From contig CM029387.1 in NCBI GenBank assembly GCA_017165825.1, positions 5,571,342-5,635,341 on the forward strand: DNA of 64,000 nucleotides, given 5' to 3'. Positions 1-12,200 of the stretch are shown here, piece by piece. Under the pieces are notes generated by a model that saw nothing but the letters and a program-made list of their open reading frames with translations, was not told the origin of the DNA and searched no databases. The first letter of the stretch is position 1, and each line of letters opens with the position of its first letter. Both the position numbers and the translations under genes were made by a program. The DNA is from Hepsetus odoe. Taxonomy: Eukaryota > Chordata > Actinopteri > Characiformes > Hepsetidae.

Positions 1-15
1 AAATCATTTCACAAT

Positions 16-19
<4 letters not shown>

Positions 20-53
<34 letters not shown>
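20..53. repeat. (TA)n microsatellite
   Basis: Uninterrupted TA dinucleotides. The stretch from here to about 675 is AT-rich, contains a short (AAAT)n run near 497-526, and shows no exon that I can support; it is probably intron of the VWD gene that follows. Confidence 0.9.
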
Positions 54-58
<5 letters not shown>

Positions 59-493
59 GTGGCCCATGCACAAAAAAACAGGTTTTTTTGCTTTTCTGGG
101 CAAAAAAAAAAAATGTGTTTCGTACTTCAGACAGTCACATGGTCACAGGCAGCTTTTTTGAGTGCTAGGACTGACGATTCCAGCGTTGTCACAAAGAACA
201 GAAATGCAGCTTGTAGTCAGCTAGAATGAAATTTCTTGATGACCTAAGAGACCAATAAGTTGCCTACATATCTCTTTAATTATATAATGCTCCCTGAACA
301 GCCTGCACTAGATTGTTATTGACCATAACTGACTACACAGCATGACATGATTGTCGAAAGATGTTTAACGTAGATATTCAGCTTAAGAGTATAACTTTAG
401 TTAGTTACAGTTGGTTTAGTCAGTTTAGTCAGTGTGTAGCATAGTGCTTTCTAAATGGTTTAAATGTGTGGATAAATTAATATGCTTCAGATA

Positions 494-525
<32 letters not shown>

Positions 526-675
526 AATCAGTGTCAAACTATAAACATTTTCTCAAAATTCAAAAAAAAAACCCAGACAATGTCTAAAAACAGGCAATAA
601 TAAATACGCAAAATATGCAGACAATAATAGTGGATAAGTAAACTAATGCACTTTGTGTTCTCTCCTGTGACTCAG

Positions 676-2607
676 ATTTCAGTGAGTGCACCATCGATGA
701 TGATCCTGAATACCGGACCTTTGATAACATGAAGCACGAATTCAAGGGCAAGCACTCCTACGTCCTAGTTCAGACCTCTGACCTGCCGAAGAACCTTCCA
801 GGGGTCTACATAGTGGGCATCAACAAGAAAGATGGCAGGGATGAAGACCACGTTGATGAAGATGTAGATGATGCAGAAATGGATGGCGATGACGCTGAAG
901 AGCACGGGAACAGCAGAGAAAAAGACAAGAACAGCGGTCGTGTCCGTGCTATCAGAATCCAAGTGTACAATCACACAGTGGAGTTTAGACAGGGCAGGAG
1001 AGTAATGGTGAGAAATTCTCCTTGAAGATCATCTTTAAAAGTGTTTAATGGGCTGCACTAACACTGTTCTCCACAAACATTAATGCAAAATGCCCTGTTT
1101 ATCAAGCAGAACAACCAGCCCAGCTATTTCTTACTTTCTAATTGTCTCAAATATTGCATTGCACAAGTTACAAGATGCAGTGTTAGAATCTTAATATTCC
1201 TTTTTTTCTGATCAGATAAAGCTAGGAAGTGACAAAGGAAAACATACAATTGATCTCTAAAGCCTAATGCTTAAAGAAACCGCATCAAATATGCCATCAT
1301 CCAGTGGTTCATGCACGACACTAATGGTTGATTCTGGTTTCAATCTCAACAACAATGAAATTGTGAGGAAATGAATTGATCAATCTTCCTTAAAATAATG
1401 TGGATTTATTTATAGCATATAGGGCAGCAGTGGCCTAGTAGTTAGGGCGTTGGCTGCATGATCGGAAGATCGGGGGTTCGAACCCCTTCCCAATAAGTTG
1501 CCCTGAGCTACCCTTGAGCAAGGTGCCGTCCCCGTCACTGCTCCCCGGGTGCTTTCAATAGCTGCCCACTGCTGCACGGTGTTTGAGTGTGCATGGGTTA
1601 AATGCAGAGGTCCAATTCCGTTGTGGTTCACGGTCTGCTGTGCTGTGACCTCGCAATGACAAAGGTTGTCACTTTCACTTTTTTTCAGAATGACAAAAGA
1701 TTTTGGATACAACAAGTGGATTTTTATTAGAGTCACTTTTTTTTTCTAAAAGATTTCTGGTTGCATTCAGAGGAGGTTAGGTTGAAACAAGATTTTTGTA
1801 GAATAAGAGGATCTTATAATCAACAGAATTATTGTTCGAGTCACGACACACCTTTTCTTGTTTCAGGTGGATGGGGTGCAAACAAAAGCTCCTGTATTCC
1901 CTGCCCCGGGACTAAAGGTTCTGCAGCACTCTTCTCGTGTTTACCTCAAGACTGACTTCGGCCTCTCTGTAGAGTTCAACGGCAAGGGCGATGCAGGTAA
2001 TAAAAATCAGAACATTAGTTGAACAGAAAAGATTGTTTGAAAGCTGTTCATATTGATTTTACCTTCTCTTGTTGTTCATGTAGAAATCTCGCTGTCTGAT
2101 GAATATGAAAGAAAGGTGGGTGGGCTCTGCGGGAACTTTGATGGGGTGAAAAAGAACGACAAGATGAAGCCTGATGGCAAACAGGCGAAGAGCGTGAAAG
2201 AGTTTGGAGAAAGCTGGAGAGTTGAGGAGGACAATTTTGCAGTCAAACGCAGGTAAAGAGCAACTTTCAGACATGAAGCAATCAAATAATCAATCAGTCC
2301 AAGAAGATGAAGATATGCGTAAGAAGATGATTTAAAACGCTTTTTTTTGTTTAATTCACGCATATTTTTGTACAAATATATACTTTATGTGGTAATACTG
2401 CTATACTACACTATAATATATAGAATAAAATACCATCACTATACTATTTACCAAGATATACTGTACAGTCCGTGACCCAGTCCCGCATAAGTGCTTTGGA
2501 GAATGGATGGCTGGATATTGTCCAGTACACTGTGTTGCAAGAATACTGTATAAAAATACTGCTCGATATTAAACTCGTTTCTTTTTCTCTCAATTCATCG
2601 CAGGTGA
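676..2607 (+). CDS. 3' end of a von Willebrand factor D-domain protein (partial)
   Basis: Last exons of an extracellular protein whose 5' part lies outside the window. Exons: 676-1007, 1867-1996, 2084-2252 and 2604-2607, with AG/GT borders and compatible phases (1/0, 0/1, 1/2, 2). They give about 211 residues. The D-domain signature is clear: a start resembling CTIDDDPEYRTFDNM (usual form C..GDPHYxTFDG), strands such as HSYVLVQTSDL and RVYLKTDFGLSVEFNG, and GGLCGNFDG followed by ESWRVEED. An Asp/Glu/His-rich insert of about 35 residues sits in the first exon between two strands. The reading ends at TGA 2605-2607, right after the D domain, so no C8 or TIL module follows as in zonadhesin, mucin or FCGBP relatives. 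VWD domains usually serve disulphide-linked assembly of secreted proteins. The exact gene is not identified, and the last mini-exon is the least certain part. Confidence 0.75.
1421..1682 (+). mobile_element. tRNA-derived SINE (family 1)
   Basis: A tRNA-like head has box A (TGGCCTAGTAGTTAGG) and box B (GGGGTTCGAACCCC). The body follows (TTGCCCTGAGCTACCCTTGAGC, then CTGCTCCCCGGGTGC) and ends in a TTGTCACTTTCACTTT tail. It lies in an intron of the VWD gene. The same family recurs many times in the window. Confidence 0.85.
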
Positions 2608-5166
2608 TCTACGCTGCTCTACGCTCTCTCTGGCTTACACAAGTGAAAAGGAAGAGAACATTTCCAGTAGTGTGTTTGAGCAACAGAATATATCAAATAT
2701 TAGTAACGATAACTGCTGTTTGGTTTTTTTTTTGTTTATTTGTAACAACTTTGCCAATTCAAGGCTATGTACGGTGTGTACATACTCAAGGATTTCATGA
2801 ACTTGTGCTCTATTTATGCATGTATCTGTGTTTCTGAGGGGGTTACTGTTTGAACCATGTAATAGTGATGCACTGAAATCAAGTTTCAGACAAAACACAA
2901 CAGTATAGATGCAAATATATATATATATATACACACACATACATACGCACACACACACAGACTGAGAGTGTCATCATGCACCAAGTTTAACCCTACTGTG
3001 CCATAACCTTCCATTTCCCCTTTAAAAAACAACATTATGAATAAAAGCAACATTTTACAGGCCCCAATTGTATAAGTTATTTTATCATATTAACAAAGTA
3101 TTTTTTCATTTTTTTTTTTTTCATTTTTTTTTTTAAGATCTTTTCCCAATCAAACAAGGTGTGCATGTGACTTGTGAAATTTATATTCAACTGTGCCTTA
3201 TTCCTGGGCCAAATATAGTAAATAAATGGGCCGATATTGTAAGGGTCATCAAAAAAATAAATTAATTAAATAAATTCAGCTCAGTTTCAGATCCTTGCAA
3301 TGGTTTCAGTTACATAAGAGAAGCAACAATGAAACCTGCAATAAAAAACTCTTACTGCTCTCACTGGTGGTCTAGATTCTTCATGGGTGCAGCAGGTGCT
3401 TCTATAATTGCTTTAATTGAGCCCTATCATTTTTCAGACAATTCCATTTCCCCTCTTTCTCAGAGTATGCAACAAGCTGTGAAAAAAGCGGTCAAATGGA
3501 TTTTTTACTTCCAAGCACTTAAAAAGTTCTTTATTGCAGAGCACATGCACGGTGTTATCTCCGACACTGGCCTGCAGACTGGTTTAGTTTCATTTTCATT
3601 GTCAACGTCCGCATTCATGCAGCTCCTTTTGTGCCTTCAAGAAACGCATTCCTAAAAACTGGATTCAATCCGTCTTGAATGCATGGACTCGCAAACACCA
3701 GAAACAAGTATTTTATTTAAACCCTGCTTCCTCAATTCTTTTCTCTATCAGCCAAAGACATCTGTAGGTTTCTCTGAGTTTTAGAAAAGCTTTTCCAGAC
3801 AATATCTTCAAAACAAGTTAAACAATGAAATTTACTTTCACTCACATAAGCTAATAGAATGAGCTCAGTTGGGTGATCTAAAAAAAAAAAAAAAAAAAAA
3901 AAAAATTTTTTTAAATTTTCAAAAAAATTTAAAAACTTTTTTTTTATTAAAAAAAAAAAAAAAAAAGACATTGCTGGAACCCTCCTGCATGTTAACTTAA
4001 CTATGTCATGCTGCAGTTGTGATCATAAATGTTGGACTAGAACCTTAAAAAATAAATAATGTAGCATTTTTGAAAGAGATCCTCTTCACAAACTCAGTGC
4101 TGGAGATCTCGACTCAGACTGAAACCAGACTGTGCCTGCAATTTGAGTTTGTGTCACATTTTAATTTGGCCTGAATGAAAACTCTGCACTGGACCTCTAT
4201 GTTCATTGAAGATCACCACACTGTTCTCGAAGACGAAAGGCCCAAAAAGAGGAAAACATACATCTTCTATCGATACATGTTCTATAGATTTTAAGACTCT
4301 TGACAATGATTTTAATTTCAATGAACAATGACTGCTGATCAATAGAGAGGAACAAAAACTGTAGTGTCTATGTTTATGTATTAACAACATATTAAGTATC
4401 TACACCTTGAGTATTTATTTTATTGACGACTATTTCCTTTTTTTCCCCAACACAAACAGCTGTTCATTCTAATCCTTGCATGAAAGGTAAGGAGTCTGTT
4501 CTGAAAATGTAACTGTAGGGAATTCTACATCATTGTGAGCCTTCCCAACAAAGATTAGTTTAAAAATGAAAAAAAAAAATAGATAAATTTTTTAAAAGAG
4601 CGAGGCAGAAGAGAAAAGGTGCTGTAAAAATTAACTCCATGATTTCTTTACTATCACCTGATTTTACCAAAGAAAAATGGATTTTCATGTCGGAATTACA
4701 TTTCTATGGGATGAGGTTGAGTTTGATATGCACACAAAAGAAACCGCTGGTGGAATTGCTTTTAACTTTTAAACTGTGATTACGTTTCAGATACTTTTTA
4801 CTTTTAGTAAAGAAATCGAGCCAGTCCTTCTACTTTTTCTGCAGAATGTGTGTCCTTTTGGCCTTTTTGCCTAACTTTTGATAAAGATTTCTGTGTACCT
4901 GCTTCACCACTTCTTTGTCGATCTGTTGACAGACAGCTTTTTCACACAAGATAATGAGAGGGTAGCTGTGAGTTTCTTATCTTTGCATTTATTACTGACA
5001 AAGTATTTCCTTGTTCAAAAACCAGACCGCCAAGCTGGGCATGAACATGATCCATATTCCAAACATGGGCGGGAATGCCAGGTCTGAAAGTGCATACCAT
5101 CACCTATACATATGCTTCACCTTACAAGCAAATACACACTTAGCACTCAAGCTGCAGACCGAGAAG
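2608..5166. other. Intergenic interval between the VWD gene and gene 1A
   Basis: No gene is supported here. It holds the putative 3' untranslated region of the VWD gene with an AATAAA at 3040-3045, a (TA)n/(CA)n run near 2917-2960, long homopolymer A/T blocks at 3882-3965, and AT-rich unique sequence. One 27-bp exon-like segment is listed separately. Confidence 0.6.
4460..4486 (+). other. Possible 27-bp phase-1 micro-exon
   Basis: Bounded by a good acceptor (pyrimidine tract, then CAAACAG) and a GTAAGG donor. It is 27 bp long and phase-1 symmetric, encoding AVHSNPCMKG. It could be a relic exon of the mucin cluster or a chance match. It does not fit the phase-2 end of the VWD gene, where it would run into a stop. 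Confidence 0.2.
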
Positions 5167-8100
5167 ATGAAGCCCTCTCGTTTTATTCTTCTCCTGCTTT
5201 TCCGGGTCGGGGCATGTCAGTCAGGTAAAGAGACATTTCTTTCAGTCTGCGTTCAAACGAATGAAGTGATGTAATGGTTGAATGAATGCCCAAATGAATT
5301 AATTTCATGAAAACTCCTTACCTTTGTGTCATCAGCTTGTTGAGCATGACTAGGTCCCAATAACCAAGTTTGCAAAGTACCAGATATCATTTAATGAAAT
5401 TTGTTTTGCAGCTTTGCCAAGTGAGAAATTCTTGTACAAACTTTTGCAAGGACAAAATTCTGCAGTCTGAGGCCTCTCGAATGCTCTATTTCTACGTATC
5501 TGTGCGATTTGATTACTTATAGTTATCCAGTAATTGTACGTTAAATGTATTCCCTGTGAAGCATGGGTTTATATTTTCACATACACTGCTTGTCCAAAAA
5601 AAAAAGTCGCCACCTGAATTTAAAGCAAATGGGTAAGAGCCTCCCATTGGATAATACTGATGATTATGTTTCTGCTGCAACAAGTTATTTAATCCGAACT
5701 GATGCAGCGAGTAACTTCTCGTTACTTAAACAACCATGTCGGAAGACACATCCTGTGGTCGTGGAAAAGATGTTCACCTGTTTCAGAAGGATCAAATAAT
5801 TGGCATCGAGCAAAGAAAACATCTAAGGAGAAGCTGAAACTACTGGAACTGGGTTAAGAACTGTCCAACGCATTAGTAAAAACTGGAAGGATAGTGGGGA
5901 ACCATCATCTTTGCGGAAGAAATGTGGTCAGAAAAAAATCATGAATGACCGTGATCACTTAAATGTTTGGTGAAATCAAATTAAAAATAAAACCAACTGC
6001 AGAACTCACGGCTATGTTCAATAGTGAGAGTAACAGCATTTCCATACACACAATACGAAGGAACTCAAGGGACTGAGCCCCAACGCTGAGTAGCCTTAAG
6101 AAAACCACTGATCAGTGAGGCTAATCACAAAAAAAGGCTTCAGTTTCCTAGGGAGCATTATGTTTGGACTCAGGAACAATGGAAAAAGGTCATGTGGTCT
6201 TGATGAGTCCAGATTTAACCTGTTCCAGAGCGATGGCGCATCAGGGTAAGAAGAGAGGCGCATGAAGTGATGCACCCATCTGGGGTTGCTGCCGTTGGTC
6301 AGGTCGAGGTTCAGAAACATTATGTGCCCAAAGAATGAGGTCAGCTGATTACCTGAATATACTGAATGACCAGGTTATTCCATCAGTGAAGTTCTTCTCC
6401 CCTGAAGGCACAGGGCAGATTCCAAGATGACAATGCCAGGATTCATCGGCTCCAATTGTGAAAGAGTGGTTCAGGGAGCAGAGACATCATTTTCACACAA
6501 TAATTGGCCACCACAGAGTCCAGACCTGAACCCCATTGAGAATCTTTGGGATGTGCTGGAGAAGAATTTGTGCAGCGGTCCGACTATTCCATCATCTCCA
6601 AAAGATTCTGGCGAAAATTAATACAAAACTGGACGGAAACAAATGTGAAATTGCAGAAGCTAATCGAAACAGTGCCTCAGCGAATGTGTGCTGTAATCAA
6701 AGCTAAGAGGCCATTTTTTCTTTTTGGATAGGCAGTTTATATCACTATAAGAGAAGTGATCAAAAATAAATAGAATTTTAAAAAAGATGACCTCAAGAGT
6801 AAATGCATATAAGAAAATATAAATTTATGAAAATGATGAAAATGTAAACACATCTAAAACTGAACTGATTAACTCCCGGTCAGTTACTACAGTAATCCAG
6901 AAAGGTAATAATATTTTCAGAGGTGACCTCTCTGAAAGTACCCATATCCTGTAATATATAATGTCCCATTGTAACATTAAAGTAACACTACAGTCTCCAT
7001 AATCATGTAATATTTTTTTTAAGAACAACATTTCATATAAAATTAATGTAATTTAATATAAATTCATTTAAAATGCAATTTTAAAATGAGATTGCTGAAA
7101 TCTAACACAAGAAGTAGGCTTGTGTAATGACAAACTGTTGACAAGGGTTTATTCACACAACTTAGTTAACTTAATGTAGCTTATTAAGAATGCTGTGTGA
7201 AACAAAACAACATTACATAGAACATTCCACAAGACAAGCGCAGAACGGGACTAACAGGTTCAGACAAGACAACAATCAGAGCAAGAACAATTGCAGGACA
7301 GAGGACAATCATCCTGATGGCCAGGGGGAAGAAACTGTTTCCCATCCTAGTAGTGGAGCCCCGTATGCTACAGAACCTTTTCCTGTATGGCAGGAGGGAG
7401 AAGAGTGTGTGGGATCCTCCACTGGCTGGCTGCCAGAATGTCCAGAACAGTATTTACTCCAAGTTATTAAGATTGTGAATAATAAAGGGTAAAGCACTAA
7501 ACACTGGAAAACCTGAGTAGAGCTCAGATAAAATACCTTAATTCCAGCAAGTACCTCAAGCGTCTTCTTAGATCTTCTGATGATCACTTTGGCAAGTTAC
7601 CAAGGATTCCTTTCAACTGTGGCCCTGAATCTTTCATAGCCCAATATTATAGTACAGCAAATAACTGAACGAAAACGTTGTATGATATCAAGCACAGTTT
7701 GGGGATTTCTCAACTCATATCAAACAAACCTGGCAACAGACGAATTCAGTCCATCCATCCATTCATCCATTTTCTGCCGCTTGTCCCAAACGGGGTCGCG
7801 GGGGAGTGCTGGTGTCCAACCCAGCACACAGGACGAGAACGGGGAACGCTCCCTGGACAGGTCGCCAGCGCATCGCAGGGAGGAGCAGGACGGGGCACCT
7901 CAGGGCAACCCACTGGGAAGGGGTTTGAACCCCAGATCCCCAGATCATGTGGCCAACACCCTAACCACTAGGCCACCACTGCCCCCTATGGATTCAGTCA
8001 GTTATATTTAAGTAGGTAAATCATGCTTCCCCGCTCAGTCCCGCTTAGCTTTACGAAGTAATGAGGGTTGATTGACCTGATCCACCATTTCAGGAATGAA

Positions 8101-9207
8101 CTATACATGATGTTTGTTTTTTCTTTGTTAATTTGTTGGTGTTTGGTCAGTACACTTTACCACAGTGACCACACCCATTTAAAATCTCACAACAGGTTAT
8201 CGATATATTTCTTTAGTGTTCAACTGCATATTTTCATAATTAATCGGTTTAATTTTGATAATTAAACTGTTAGGGTGTGGCCTACCCTAAACACCAAGAG
8301 CCGCACTGGGCTAGGACTCAAGCTCTTGGTTCAGGATGGAACAAGCAGGGACCAATGAAGGCCCCTCCCAGTCCACCACTCCCCGAACCCAGCATTTCTT
8401 TAAGAGACACCAGACAGCATAAGCTGGAACACCATAAAAAAAGTCATGGGGCTACAGAGTACAGGCTTGAGCCGGGAAACATGGAAGGTCGGGGTCGGGT
8501 TGGGGTTGATATTCAAGGTCTGTGGCAGGAGTAGCTGGTACGAAACTGTGTTAATCCTCCTGACGACCTTAAATGGACCTGCATGAGGGCAGATCTTTGG
8601 TGGAAAGCCTCACCTTTTGCCCCGACCTGAAGGTTGCCCCAAGGTGTCTTTTGCTGTCTGCCATCCATGTCTGGGCAGGAGCAGCTAGCTGAAGGATCAT
8701 ACATGCCTTCAGCCTGGATTGGCAGCAAAGTTGCACCCATTGGCTTACTGATGGGACCTCTAATGCCTCCCTCCTGCTTCAGTTCCCCAGTTTTTTGGGG
8801 CCACAATTCTCTGTGAGGACATAAGAGGCTGGGCGGGAATGAGTTTTCACATAAACTCAGGCCAGAAATATCTTTCCCACCTGAAAGAGGCTTCTACCAA
8901 ACAATTGGGTGCATTTTCTTTTTTTTTTTATTATAGCAAAAATGGCATAAAATACAAAGGAAACTGAATAGCAATGAACATACTAATTCATGCAAACATT
9001 AGAAAATTTGCAAAATTCCAGTAAAAGACTTTCTGAATAACGTGAAAATAAGCTTTATGATGAATATTATCCAAATGAATAGAAACAGTCTTGTAAGCTT
9101 TGCTTCTTATAATGATGCTATAATTATTGTTTGTTTTTTTTCTCGCAGTAACCACAGTGGTACCCATTTTGAACGTTTCAGAAAGTGGTAAGATGACTTT
9201 TAATAAT

Positions 9208-9244
<37 letters not shown>

Positions 9245-12200
9245 TATTGCTTTAATGCTATTGCATTAATTCTTAATATTACGAATAAAAGTTTTATTTT
9301 AGTCCTACTGTTGCTTTTGTATAAGAAACAAACCAATCTGGCATCAGAAAACTGCTGCTCACTGGATCATTTCCCTTTTACTGACTATTCCTACAAACCC
9401 CGGAGATAAAAGTGCATGAAGACCAGCTGTAGACCAGCAGTTTCCAAAAATACTCAGACCAGTAACTCCTTTCATTAGCGAATCAACAGCTTGATGAAAA
9501 TGAAACATTCATTCTCTTCACCAATTGCACATTTATCCACGTTTCACATATCATACCCTTCAATAACAATCTTTTTTTTTCAGTAACTTTTCCAGTTAAT
9601 GGGACGGTACCCTTCATCTACCCCACCCTCGTATCAGGCCTAAGTTTAACAACTGCCAGAACAGAAGCTACAACAAGCACAGTGTCCACGGTTTTCACTA
9701 CAGCTTGTAAGTTTTACAGCTTGATTTTTACAACTCAATTGCATGCAGTCATGTAAATATTACAAATGTTAAAAATTCCTATCATTTTCAAAGCTTCAAA
9801 CTGTTTTGATCTTAAACTAAAACTCAAGTGTGAACAAAAACCCATTCAATGTATCTATATTACAAGGATAAACCGTGCCAAAGATAAAGGAAAGCTCAGC
9901 CACTTGTGTGTGAAAGAGTTTCCTTTTAAAGAGCCGCACAGACCATTCTTTACACATGAAATATCAAAGCTCTTTATGATTAAAGCCATGATTATTTGAG
10001 AAATAACAAATTAAAAAAAAAAAAACCTGCTTACATCTAAAATTGTAAGGTTAAAATGAGGTTTTCACAATTTTGGAACAAAACATTGAACCTTTTTTTT
10101 CCTACTCTGTTAGGTATATTTACAACTGTGGTGAAAATGGACACCTTCAACTCGACACCTATAACTGAGACACCTTCAGTGACTCCGAGACCACTTATAA
10201 CTGACACATTGCCAGTTACAACGCAAACATCTTCTGTTCCTGGTAAGTTTAAGTGTTTGTAAAAAAAAAAGGGCTTTTAGTACATTGATATAATTTCTGA
10301 GGCAATTAAATTATCTTTTCCATCTGTGTATACAGCAACACTGCACCATTGCAAATAGGCCCATCATTATTGTTCTCGGACCTGCTTTATATTTTCTACA
10401 TTTACATTTGCGGCATTTAGTAGATGCTCTTATCCAGAGAGATATCCATGTCTTAATTCCAGGGACAGTCGCCCCTGGAGCAACTCAGGGTTAAGGGTCT
10501 TGCTCAGGGACCCAGTGATGGTAGATGGTGGGATTTGAACCTGGGACCTCTTGAGTCATAGGGCCATGGGCAAGCACCCTACTGCTCTCTAATAGCTTAT
10601 AATAACTTATTAGCAATAATTGATCAATATTGTGAAAAACGCCTCTTCATTAGCACTTACAACTGAAACACCTACAACAACGATTGAAAGTTTGCAGAGG
10701 TGAGAACAAGTTGCTGAGTTTTAGTGAACAGCCAGTGTGGGATTGATTTCAACTGACATTAATGTACATAAGGGGCGGCGGTGGCCTAGCGGTTAGCCGC
10801 ATGATCGGAGGATCAGGGGTTCAAACCCCTTCCCAATAAGTTGCCCTGAGGTACCCTTGAGCAAGGTACCGTCCCCATCACTGCTCCCCGGGCGCTTTCA
10901 ATAGCTGCCCACTGCTGCACGGGTTTGAGTGTGCATGGGTAAAATGCAGAGGTCCAATTTTGTTGTGGTTCATGTGTGCTGTGCCATGACCTCGCAATGA
11001 CAAGGGTTGTCACTTTCACTTTCATAGATTATATAATGCTAGGTTCTGACTAGTGTGTAATAATATATTTTATTAGCCTCAAACTCTACAACAATCTCAC
11101 TCCTGGAAGCCCAAATTCTTTGAACCCTTTCATGTTTTCCCTGCTCTTACACACCCACTTCAACACCCAAAGAAAGTGTTGTGAATTAGCTGAAAGCATG
11201 GAAATCTCTCAGACTTTTAGATCAGTGGCTGTAGGAGAACAAGGACTGTAAACCTCTACTGTAGAAGTGCTGCATTCATCATTCGTCTATTCACTATTCC
11301 ATAAGATCTTTCCAGCAGAACTAAAGTGCTAGACAATTATTTATTTACTGTTCTTTGTTTTACACTTCTTTTTCTGTTTCAAGTTTCTAAAGTATCAACT
11401 GCACAACCAGCACCACCACCACCAACAACAACAACAACAACAACAACAACACAAACAACAGCAGTAACACCACTAGAAACAACAACCATAACATTCGAAA
11501 CTACAGTAGTAACCACCCCAACAAACAAAACAACAGCAGTAACACCACTGCCAACAGCACCAGTAACACTGCTACCAACAGCAACCACAATAATCCAATC
11601 AACAGCAGAAACACCTCAAGAAACAACAGCAACAGTCAAAACTACAGCAGTAACAACTCTAACTACACCAAAAACACTGCTACCAACAACCACAACACCA
11701 GTAACACCGCAACCAACAACCACCACAACAACCCAAACAACCACAACCACAACCACCCCAACCCCAACAACAACAACCACCCCAACCCCAACAACCACAA
11801 CAACAACACCACCAGTCATCACACCAAACGCTGGTAAGATTTTTTTTAAACTGTACTCTAAGAAATGATTTTCAAGGTTTTTTTTGGTAGATTCATTAAA
11901 TTAAAATCACCATGTTCATGCAAAAATACCTTCAAATGTTAAGTCTGCAATTTTCAGAACTGTATTCTCTTTGGCAAATTGAGTAGATCATATTTAAAAA
12001 ATGTTTTTAAAACAATGTTTAACTGCAAAGCGCCTAAAGAACAATCTGCTTCGATAAAGGGGTTTCAACCATGTAGCATTTTGCATGTCAGATCTTCAGA
12101 ATTGTGGCCATATGTTCAATTTGTTTTAACTTATCTAGTTGTAAATTGCAAGAAATGTTGAATCTGTCATGCTACAGATGTTCATCTTTCGATCTTAAAC

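Noticed and set aside
1422..1500. True tRNA gene suggested by A and B boxes
   Set aside because: The head is followed by a SINE body and tail and recurs many times; the tRNA fold is not complete.
2635..2958. Minus-strand frame rich in Tyr/Val/Cys
   Set aside because: It derives from the (TA)n/(CA)n repeat near 2917-2960.
7190..7492. 100-residue plus-strand frame
   Set aside because: Runs through a dispersed repeat (TGATGGCCAGGGGGAAG...) also seen at 28783; no domain and no splice context.
8513..8806. 97-residue minus-strand frame as a gene
   Set aside because: Part of a broken gypsy-like relic present twice; frameshifts separate it from the recognisable integrase end.
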